This document shows, one piece after another, positions 55,463 to 64,000 of a stretch of 64,000 nucleotides of DNA (the stretch's first letter is position 1; each line of letters opens with the position of its first letter). Origin of the DNA: Biomphalaria glabrata (Eukaryota; Mollusca; Gastropoda; Planorbidae); assembly GCF_947242115.1 (NCBI RefSeq), contig NC_074714.1:33986323-34050322 (forward strand). Reading direction: 5' to 3'. Made by a program: the position numbers and the translations under genes. The notes below the pieces were generated by a model. The model was not told the DNA's origin. It ran no database searches and worked only from the letters and a program-made list of their open reading frames with translations.

Positions 55463-56654
55463 CAAAATTAAATCACCTCTTGAATATTATTTGCGAATAT
55501 GCAGATCCGACAGGGATCCGACTTCAACGGGGGCCGCCTCTGAGTTTGTGTAACACAAACTCTCTTTGTAATCTTGTTTTTTTATGGTACCGGTACTAGC
55601 CTATTGTGAGGTAATGGAATTTTTTTTCTTTGACGTCATATGAATGGACTCTTTAAATATAATGTTAAAAGAACGCACTCGGTGCACCAATGTCTATTAA
55701 CCCTCGAAAAATGGCTTGTATTAATGAAAACATATTTTAGTCTAACTAAGCCGTGTGACGTAGTGTTTTTTTTTCCTTTGACGTCACATGGAATGAATTC
55801 TTTAAATGAAATGCTAAAAGAACGCACTCGGTGCACCAATGTCTATGAACACTCGAGAAATGGCTCGTGTTGATAAAGGTGATTTTTAGTCTAGCTAGGC
55901 CTTGTGACGTAGTGTTTTTTTTTCCTTTGACGTCATATGGAATGAATTCTTTAAATGAAATGCTAAAAGAACGCACTCGGTGCACCAATGTCTATGAACA
56001 CTCGATAAAAGGCTCGTAATGATAAAGGCGATTTTTATTCTAGCTAGGCCGTGTGACGTAGTGTTTTTTTTTCCTTTGACGTCATATGGAATGAATTCTT
56101 TAAATGAAATGCTTAAAGAACGCACTCGGTGCACCAAAGTCTATGAACACTCGATAAATGGCTCTTATAGATAAAGGCGATTTTTAGTCTAGCTAGGCCG
56201 TGTGACGTAGTGTTTTTTTTTCCCTCTGACGTTATATGGAATTAATTCTTCAAATGAAATGAAAAAAGAACTCGGTATAGTAATGTTTATTAAGCCTCGT
56301 TATGTGACTCGCGTTTAAAAAAGGAATGATATCTTGATTTAGATCTAATCTAGATTTTTTAAACTAGATCTAGATTTTTATTACAGTATATCTAGATCTG
56401 GATTTATATTCTAATTAAAATTATTTTAGAGTCTAGATCTAGAATTTCTAGATCTAGTTTAGACTAAAATAGACTAGATTAAGATGTAGAATTTCAATTT
56501 CTAAACTTAAAGTGTAAAAAAAAAGTGTAGATTTTCATTTCCAAACGTTTTGATCAATATTGTAATGTTTTAATATACTAAAACTAATCTACTATTTTTT
56601 TATTAAATTTAAATTTACGGCAAATGAATCTTTGAAACATTATTACTTTTGACC

Positions 56655-56831
56655 ATCGGATGGCTGCCTGGTCGTGCGGTTTGCGCGCTGGACTGTCGTT
56701 CAGATTTATGGATGGCCCAGGGTTCAAACCCTGCCCGCTCCCATCCCCCGTCGTCCTGCGGGAGGTTTGGACTAGGAAGTAATTATCTTCAACTCTGAAG
56801 GAACATCCGAAACGTGTAAAACATTTTACAT
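56655..56831 (+). repeat. tRNA-derived SINE in B unit 2
   Basis: Duplicate of 55286-55462 carried along with the B unit at an offset of 1,369 bp. Confidence 0.8.
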
Positions 56832-58023
56832 CAAAATTAAATCACCTCTTGAATATTATTTGCGAATATGCAGATCCGACAGGGATCCGACTTCAACGGG
56901 GGCCGCCTCTGAGTTTGTGTAACACAAACTCTCTTTGTAATCTTGTTTTTTTATGGTACCGGTACTAGCCTATTGTGAGGTAATGGAATTTTTTTTCTTT
57001 GACGTCATATGAATGGACTCTTTAAATATAATGTTAAAAGAACGCACTCGGTGCACCAATGTCTATTAACCCTCGAAAAATGGCTTGTATTAATGAAAAC
57101 ATATTTTAGTCTAACTAAGCCGTGTGACGTAGTGTTTTTTTTTCCTTTGACGTCACATGGAATGAATTCTTTAAATGAAATGCTAAAAGAACGCACTCGG
57201 TGCACCAATGTCTATGAACACTCGAGAAATGGCTCGTGTTGATAAAGGTGATTTTTAGTCTAGCTAGGCCTTGTGACGTAGTGTTTTTTTTTCCTTTGAC
57301 GTCATATGGAATGAATTCTTTAAATGAAATGCTAAAAGAACGCACTCGGTGCACCAATGTCTATGAACACTCGATAAAAGGCTCGTAATGATGAAGGCGA
57401 TTTTTATTCTAGCTAGGCCGTGTGACGTAGTGGTTTTTTTTCCTTTGACGTCATATGGAATGAATTCTTTAAATGAAATGCTTAAAGAACGCACTCGGTG
57501 CACCAAAGTCTATGAACACTCGATAAATGGCTCTTATAGATAAAGGCGATTTTTAGTCTAGCTAGGCCGTGTGACGTAGTGTTTTTTTTCCCTCTGACGT
57601 TATATGGAATTAATTCTTCAAATGAAATGAAAAAAGAACTCGGTATAGTAATGTTTATTAAGCCTCGTTATGTGACTCGCGTTTAAAAAAGGAATGATAT
57701 CTTGATTTAGATCTAATCTAGATTTTTTAAACTAGATCTAGATTTTTATTACAGTATATCTAGATCTGGATTTATATTCTAATTAAAATTATTTTAGAGT
57801 CTAGATCTAGAATTTCTAGATCTAGTTTAGACTAAAATAGACTAGATTAAGATGTAGAATTTCAATTTCTAAACTTAAAGTGTAAAAAAAAAGTGTAGAT
57901 TTTCATTTCCAAACGTTTTGATCAATATTGTAATGTTTTAATATACTAAAACTAATCTACTATTTTTTTATTAAATTTAAATTTACGGCAAATGAATCTT
58001 TGAAACATTATTACTTTTGACCA

Positions 58024-58200
58024 TCGGATGGCTGCCTGGTCGTGCGGTTTGCGCGCTGGACTGTCGTTCAAATTTATGGATGGCCCAGGGTTCAAACCCT
58101 GCCCGCTCCCATCCCCCGTCGTCCTGCGGGAGGTTTGGACTAGGAAGTAATTATCTTCAACTCTGAAGGAACATCCGAAACGTGTAAAACATTTTACATC
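58024..58200 (+). repeat. tRNA-derived SINE in B unit 3
   Basis: Third copy of the same SINE, with one or two base changes; carried by the B triplication rather than by new insertion. Confidence 0.8.
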
Positions 58201-58785
58201 AAAATTAAATCACCTCTTGAATATTATTTGCGAATATGCAGATCCGACAGGGATCCGACTTCGACGGGGGCCGCCTCTGAGTTTGTGTAACACAAACTCT
58301 CTTTGTAATCTTGTTTTATTCGCGTAAGATTTGTGTTTTCCATATAACAATTTTGTCTAATTTTCAGGAGATTTTAAAAATAATTTCCACGACTTTTTCG
58401 TATATTTTGCATCCTTATGCAATTACAGATATACTTAGCGCGGGGCCTATGAAAGCGCGGGGCAATCTGCGGCCGCATAGGCTGCAGTGGCTTAAGACCG
58501 GCCCTGCACACGGGAATGTGTGCTCGCACCTACTCGGTTTGGCATATTCTTCTCCTGACGACTGCATTATGTGTACAGCGACATGAACAAAGGTGTATTT
58601 CTCCATACAAGATCCTCTGGAAAATTCTTTAATGTATCCAGATTGAAGAAAACAACCAAAGTTAGAAAAGTTCTAAAAAGGGAGCGTCTCTACGCAGAGG
58701 ATACAGCTGTTGGTGAAAGTGCTACAAGGTCTGGTGATTTCACATGCCTTACTTGTGTCCGCAGTTGTTTATCTTCTATTTTAGA

Positions 58786-58855
58786 TGTCTGAAATGTTTA
58801 CCCGCTATTTTAGATGTCTGAAATGTTTACCCGCTATTTTAGATGTCTGAAATCA
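58786..58855. repeat. 29-bp tandem repeat, three copies
   Basis: Unit CTATTTTAGATGTCTGAAAT then GTTTACCCG, starting at the end of the LINE fragment. Confidence 0.88.
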
Positions 58856-58859
58856 TGAA

Positions 58860-59384
58860 ATGTATACTATTGAGTCTCTTGTCCAATCAAAAAGAGATAT
58901 AAACGAGTAGAGAATTTCTTTGACTGTATCTGACATTCTGTTTGTTGGAACTTTTCTCTTGGCTAAAAATAAATGTACATTCGAAACTTCACATGTTCAC
59001 ATCCAAACTAAATGGATCTATTGAACGTGTTTTAGTTTTAGCATTTTAAAATGAAGTTTTTCACAAAAACATTTTAAGTGTTTTTCAATGTCTTTTTATT
59101 TTTTTTGTACTGCAAATAACTCAAAGATAAGATAAGTGTGTAGCGTGACAGTTTCTAAAAATTTACAACCTGGGGATTTAACTTAATTGTGTCTGTAGTT
59201 AAACAATTTTCAATTAATTGATTAAATCGATTGATTTATTGTTTTAATTATCTATTAATCAATTGATTGAGCTGACAAATTGATTGATTAATTGATTGCT
59301 AAAAACAGCGCATTAGGAAGGGCGAACATTATTTTCCATGGAAAAAAAACTCAATTAAAACACAAATGTCATCATTATCTAAAT
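58860..59384. other. Intergenic, AT-rich, no gene seen
   Basis: Contains an ATTGATTAAT-type palindromic low-complexity stretch (about 59205-59300). Nothing else is supported. Confidence 0.45.
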
Positions 59385-59660
59385 AAATGTGTGTCTCTTA
59401 ATGGTCTAAATAAATGTGTGTCTCTTAATGGTCTAAATAAATGTGTGTCTCTTAATGGTCTAAATAAATGTGTGTCTCTTAATGGTCTAAATAAATGTGT
59501 GTCTCTTAATGGTCTAAATAAATGTGTGTCTCTTAATGGTCTAAATAAATGTGTGTCTCTTAATGGTCTAAATAAATGTGTGTCTCTTAATGGTCTAAAT
59601 AAATGTGTGTCTCTTAATGGTCGAAATAAATGTGTGTCTCTTAATGGTCTAAATAAATGT
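59385..59660. repeat. 27-bp minisatellite, ten copies
   Basis: Unit AATAAATGTGTGTCTCTTAA then TGGTCTA, nearly perfect. Because 27 is a multiple of three, frames on both strands stay open; not considered genes. Confidence 0.95.
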
Positions 59661-59959
59661 GCTAGTGTTATACATGCTGTGCTCAAGTCAGGGCTGTGTG
59701 GTCACATTCCTGAGACAAAAAAAAAGTTGAATTCTGCTTAACCTTTTTTTTTTAACTAAGTTCAAGGCTACGAAGGACACACCATATCAGTTCAATGAAT
59801 CATTACAATGAAGTTCTTTCAAAGGCGATACATTCGATAGGGCTCAGTAGTTCAGTTGTAAAATATTAGAATAATTAAATGTTTCCTAAATAAATGTTCA
59901 AACTCAAACAACATCAATAATTCTTATTTGAAGTTTGACCCTAGAAAGAGTTGTTTTTG

Positions 59960-61000
59960 TATGAGCGTAGCCGGTGGAGGGTCGGGGTTCAAACCCGCAG
60001 CGAATGGTTAAGGGCTGGAATTTTGTGACTAGTTTGTAGCCTTAATTCTGATTATTTTAGCCTTTTGTGGGTAAGATTTGAATGTTAAACCATCACTTGC
60101 TCCAGCGCAGATGAGCTTTGAGATTAACCCCCCCCCCTGTTCCAACAAAAGGAAAAGCCAAGCTATCCTCCATTTCATGAGCGAAGCGAAAGGAATTTTG
60201 TTGTTACCCTCCTCCAATACAAACACTATGTTTATCATTGTCTGCCTGTCGCTGGGTTCCATTCATAAAGTGAAGTGAATACCGGAAGAAAATTTGGTTT
60301 TTGACCTACAATTTTTTAACTACAGGAAATAATCCTTGACGCCTGGTTCTCCGCCCCCCCCCCGGGACAATTCATCCTTTATACAGCTGACCAACCTTTG
60401 TATGATCGATTGTTTTGCTCTCAATAACTAATGAATGATAGGTGTTAAAAAAATGAAATAGTTTCCCACGCCCGCCCCGCAAATCCTGGTTTAGCGAACG
60501 TATAAATCTACTCACAGAATATAAAATTCTAATAATGGGCCGCTAGATACAGACTAAGAACGACTATTTACTTATTTATCTCTTTAGATGAAGACCTGCA
60601 GCATGGGCTTATTTGGGGGTGGGGGGTGATTCATCACCCATTCCGAAATAAAATCCCCCCCCCGGCAGGAGGGTTTTGAAGTTAAAACCCCTCCAGATGG
60701 TTTTGATGTTGAAAAACTCTCATCAGTATAAAAGTTAAGCAAACAACAGTCACCTAATTCGATAAGCTTAGCCATGGGGGGTGGGGTGAGTTTAAAACCC
60801 CCCGCCAATAAAAACCCCAGGAAAGCAGTAGTCTCTAAAGTTTAAAACCCCCCGCCAATAAAAACCTCAAGGAAAGCAGAAGTCTCTAAAGTTTAAAACC
60901 CCCCGCCAATAAAAACCCCAAGGAAAGCAGTAGTCTCTAAAGTTTAAAACCCCCCGCCAATAAAAACCCCAAGGAAAGCAGAAGTCTCTAAAGTTTAAAA
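59960..61000. mobile_element. Decayed CATGGGCGTAGCC-family sequences
   Basis: TATGAGCGTAGCCGGTGGAG at 59960 is followed by ATTTTAGCCTTTTGTGGGTA and AACCATCACTTGCTCCAGCG, which align with 37800-37865 of the intact copy. A second piece begins near 60602 (GCATGGGCTTATTTGGGGGT) and shows the AAACCCCTCCAGATGGTTTT words. No intact ends were found. Confidence 0.55.
60790..61000. repeat. 52-bp tandem repeat, four copies
   Basis: Unit AAACCCCCCGCCAATAAAAA then CAGTAGTCTCTAAAGTTT with small changes, within the decayed transposon sequence. Confidence 0.9.
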
Positions 61001-61488
61001 ATGTAGCCTATGGGGTTTTAAGGTTCAAACGGAATTGAAATTTCAATAATCCGGCCACATTTTAACGATCCCCCAGCATACTATTGGAACTTTGCCCCTG
61101 GCCGATGCTGCACACTAGCGCACCGTTCTACACGAGTGATAGACAGGTCGATACTAGAAGAAGGACTGTTGTAGATCCGGAGGAAGTGATTAGCAAGAGA
61201 AGTATGAGCTGTCTGGAACTAAAATCAGTCCTTCGTGCTTCCAGAGAACTGGATTAAGGACCTGGAGTGACACTGAGAAGTGTGTCTGTGGTCGGTATTA
61301 AGGTTTGGGTAGGAAAGGACTGGCAGAGCTAATGACAAGACTCCTTGGGTATTGATGGCTGACGTCACTGTCTGTGTGTTTTGTAACTGCTAATAACTAC
61401 ATCCTCTGATATTCCATTTGTTTCGTTGAGTTGCTCGCCTTAGATTTAGAAGGACACTTACGTACTTAGCCCCTGAAGTAGGCTTACA
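61001..61488. other. Intergenic, no gene seen
   Basis: More GC-balanced than its surroundings, but without an open frame, splice-supported exon or repeat that I recognise. Confidence 0.4.
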
Positions 61489-64000
61489 GAAAAATGAAAG
61501 AAACGTTCTCTTTCCTTCTTTCTCACTCTCTTTCTCTCTGTCTCTACATCTCTCTTTCCTTCTTTCTCACTCTCTTTCTCTCTCTCTACATCTCTCTTTC
61601 CTTCTTTCTCACTCTCTTTCTCTCTCTCTACATCTCTTTCCTTCTTTCTCACTCTCTTTCTCTCTCTCTACATCTCTTTCCTTCTTTCTCACTCTCTTTC
61701 TCTCTCTCTACATCTCTCTTTCCTTCTTTCTCACTCTCTTTCTCTCTCTCTACATCTCTTTCCTTCTTTCTCACTCTCTTTCTCTCTCTCTTTCTCTCTC
61801 TCTACATCTCTTTCCTTCTTTCTCACTCTCTTTCTCTCTCTCTCTACATCTCTCTTTCCTTCTTTCTCACTCTCTTTCTCTCTCTCTCTCTACAACTCTC
61901 TTTCCTTCTTTCTCACTCTCTTTCTCTCTCTCTCTACATCTCTCTTTCCTTCTTTCTCACTCTCTTTCTCTCTCTCTACATCTCTTTCCTTCTTTCTCAC
62001 TCTCTTTCTCTCTCTCTACATCTCTCTTTCCTTCTTTCTCACTCTCTTTCTCTCTCTCTATCTCTCTTTCCTTCTTTCTCACTCTCTTTCTCTCTCTCTA
62101 CATCTCTCATTCCTTCTTTCTCACTCTCTTTCACTCTCTCTACATCTCTTTCCTTCTTTCTCACTCTCTTTCTCTCTCTCTACATCTCTTTCCTTCTTTC
62201 TCACTCTCTTTCTCTCTCTCTACATCTCTCTTTCCTTCTTTCTCACTCTCTTTCTCTCTCTCTACATCTCTCTTTCCTTCTTTCTCACTCTCTTTCTCTC
62301 TCTCTACATCTCTCTTTCCTTTTTTCTCACTCTCTTTCTCTCTCTCTACATCTCTTTCCTTCTTTCTCATTCTCTTTCTCTCTCTCTACATCTCTCTTTC
62401 CTTCTTTCTCACTCTCTTTCTCTCTATCTCTACATCTCTATTTCCTTCTTTCTCACTCTCTTTCTCTCTCTCTATATATATCTCTCTTTCCTTCTTTCTC
62501 ACTCTCTTTCTCTCTCTCTACATCTCTCTTTCCTTCTTTCTCACTCTCTTTCTCTCTCTCTACATCTCTCTTTCCTTCTTTCTCTCTCTCTTTCTCTCTC
62601 TCTACATCTCTCTTTCCTTCTTTCTCACTCTCTTTCTCTCTCTCTACATTTCTCTTTCCTTCTTTCTCACTCTCTTTCTCTCTCTCTACATCTCTCTTTC
62701 CTTCTTTCTCACTGTCTTTCTCTTTCTCTACATCTCTCTTTCCTTCTTTCTCACTCTCTTTCTCTCTCTCTACATCTCTTTCCTTCTTTCTCACTCTCTT
62801 TCTCTCTCTCTTTCTCTATCTCTACATCTCTTTCCTTCTTTCTCACTCTCTTTCTCTCTCTCTCTACATCTCTCTTTCCTTCTTTCTCACTCTCTTTCTC
62901 TCTCTCTCTCTACAACTCTCTTTCCTTCTTTCTCACTCTCTTTCTCTATCTCTCTACATCTCTTTCCTTCTTTCTCACTCTCTTTCTCTCTCTATATATC
63001 TCTATTTCCTTCTTTCTCACTCTCTTTCTCTCTCTCTCTCTCTACATCTCTCTTTCCTTCTTTCTCACTCTCCTTCTCTCTCTACATCTCTCTTTCCTTT
63101 TTTCTCACTCTCTTTCTCTCTTTCTACATCTCTATTTCCTTCTTTCTCACTCTCTTTCTCTCTCTCTCTACATCTCTCTTTCCTTCTTTCTCACTCTCTT
63201 TCTCTCTCTCTACATCTGTTTCCTTCTTTCTCACTCTCTTTCTCTCTCTCTACATCTCTCTTTCCTTCTTTCTCTCTCTCTTTCTCTCTCTCTACATCTC
63301 TATTTCCTTCTTTCTCACTCTCTTTCTCTCTCTCTACATCTCTCTTTCCTTCTTTCTCACTCTCTTTCTCTCTCTCTATCTCTTTTTGCTTCTTTCTCAC
63401 TCTCGTTCTCTCTCTCTCTACATCTCTCTTTCCTTCTTTCTCACTCTCTTTCTCTCTCTCTACATCTCTCTTTCCTTCTTTCTCACTCTCTTTCTCTCTC
63501 TCTACATCTCTTTTTCCTTCTTTCTCACTCTCTTTCTCTCTCTCTACATCTCTCTTTCCTTCTTTCTCTCTCTCTTTCTCTCTCTCTACATCTCTCTTTC
63601 CTTCTTTCTCACTCTCTTTCTATCTCTCTACATCTCTCTTTCCTTCTTTCTCACTCTCTTTCTCTCTATCTCTACATCTCTCTTTCCTTCTTTCTCACTC
63701 TCTTTCTCTCTATCTCTACATCTCTATTTCCTTCTTTCTCACTCTCTTTCTCTCTCTCTCTCTACATCTCTCTTTCCTTCTTTCTCACTCTCTTTCTCTC
63801 TCTCTACATCTCTCTTTCCTTCTTTCTCACTCTCTTTCTCTCTCTCTACATCTCTCTTTCCTTCTTTCTCTCTCTCTTTCTCTCTCTCTACATCTCTCTT
63901 TCCTTCTTTCTCACTCTCTTTCTCTCTCTCTACATCTCTCTTTCCTTCTTTCTCACTCTCTTTCTCTCTCTCTACATCTCTCTTTCCTTCTTTTTCACTG
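61489..64000. repeat. 42-bp polypyrimidine satellite running off the right end
   Basis: At least 2.5 kb of units reading TCTCTTTCCTTCTTTCTCAC then TCTCTTTCTCTCTCTCTACA, 40-46 bp each, almost pure C and T on the plus strand apart from the ACAT and CAC words. Minus-strand frames rich in E, K and R (MRKKERDVEREKESEKEG) come from the repeat and are not genes. Confidence 0.96.

Larger units (their letters stand above)
50561..58312 (+). mobile_element. Unclassified composite element, arrangement A-A-B-B-B
   Basis: Two near-identical A units (50561-~52367 and ~52368-~54213, period 1,807 bp) are followed by three near-identical B units (54214-55583, 55584-56952, 56953-58312, period about 1,369 bp). 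Each A starts AGCGGCCCCCGTAAGGGG with a hairpin to GCCGCT, then (GTCCGTCT)n. Each B ends ACGGGGGCCGCCTCTGAG, hairpin GAGTTTGTGTAACACAAACT, then CTCTTTGTAATCTT. GCGGCCCCCGT near the start and its complement near the end form a short inverted repeat. GTTTT occurs at both borders. No protein is encoded. The family is unknown to me; it may be a non-autonomous DNA transposon. Confidence 0.75.
48901..58506 (-). mobile_element. hAT transposon with ZMYM1-like (DUF4371) transposase remnant, itself interrupted
   Basis: The ends CAGGGCCGGTCCTA and TTAAGACCGGCCCTG form hAT-type inverted repeats. The 8-bp CACACGGG is duplicated exactly on both sides (48893-48900 and 58507-58514). On the minus strand, 50460-49330 has pieces of a DUF4371/ZMYM1-like transposase: SSFLNEGF-like, KFDPVMGEQLRRVTNAEIHD, GKKIQNELVTVVADDVVN and VILDCTPDISHNEQM, with stops and frame changes between. 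The composite element 50561-58312 is inserted in it. The transposase is dead. Confidence 0.82.
48815..58800 (+). mobile_element. LINE fragment split by a hAT insertion
   Basis: About 85 bp before 48901 and about 290 bp after 58506 are pieces of a relative of the 21726-24313 LINE: CCCAATCAGCACCTTTTGAG on the left, then GTGCTCGCACCTACTCGGTT and TGAACAAAGGTGTATTTCTC on the right. The right part jumps from the region before the YADD box to the C-terminal finger (GDFTCLTCVRSCLSS), so it also carries an internal deletion. Confidence 0.75.

Noticed and set aside
54377-57506. Repeated 80-codon minus-strand frames (MVHRVRSFSISFKEFIPYDV...)
   Set aside because: They follow the 149-bp repeat inside each B unit, have no splice or family support, and recur only because the unit is repeated.
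50561-58312. Helitron
   Set aside because: The 3' hairpin is suggestive, but there is no CTRR end, no A-T insertion site and GTTTT appears at both borders; left unclassified.
61458-63400. Minus-strand E/K/R-rich open frames
   Set aside because: They follow the 42-bp polypyrimidine unit; charged composition is a consequence of GA-rich codons.

Overview
This looks like nuclear DNA from a mollusc, most likely a gastropod. The window is AT-rich, full of introns and packed with transposons and satellites. The inference rests on GT-AG split genes, tRNA-derived SINEs of a type I associate with gastropods, and LINEs with a C-terminal zinc finger. No bacterial-type operons, CRISPR arrays or phage genes are seen. 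The species cannot be fixed from sequence alone.

Host genes. I can support only two, both on the minus strand and head to tail. They are paralogues encoding a nuclear-receptor ligand-binding domain (NR1-like: E75/Rev-erb/E78 style) with no DNA-binding domain. The upstream paralogue (about 20788-35306) is complete: a TATA box, a first exon, seven coding exons giving about 347 residues, and a last exon ending in an AF-2-like helix. The downstream paralogue (promoter near 13030, running left past base 1) shows its first five coding exons; its ligand-binding exons lie outside the window. An in-frame stop just before its ATG argues that the protein really starts without zinc fingers. The two promoters share conserved blocks although the introns do not.

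Mobile elements, left to right. An 8.4-kb Ty3/Gypsy-like LTR element (1683-10104, minus), with integrase placed before reverse transcriptase as in the Gmr1 group, sits in an intron of the downstream paralogue. Two non-autonomous elements with CATGGGCGTAGCC termini and perfect 8-bp target duplications lie at 11192-12836 and 37700-39394 in opposite orientation, and decayed relatives lie at about 59960-61000. LINE remnants occur at 13638-13860, 14586-15193, 39974-41941 and 44290-45890. An old hAT element lies at 16107-17862. The last intron of the complete receptor gene (20946-30800) holds a 30-bp minisatellite, with a 5'-truncated LINE inserted in it; LINE and flanking repeats were then duplicated as a 2,838-bp block. 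At 48815-58800 there is a nest: a LINE fragment, split by a hAT element of the DUF4371/ZMYM1-like type, itself split by an unclassified composite element with an A-A-B-B-B structure.

Tandem repeats are unusually abundant: 28-bp (17928-18638), 30-bp (21134-30112), 30-bp grown out of a LINE reading frame (40185-41575), telomere-like (44020-44270), 27-bp (59385-59660), a GA array (34363-34938) and a 42-bp polypyrimidine array running off the right end (61489-64000). Most long open frames in these arrays are repeat artefacts and are not called as genes.
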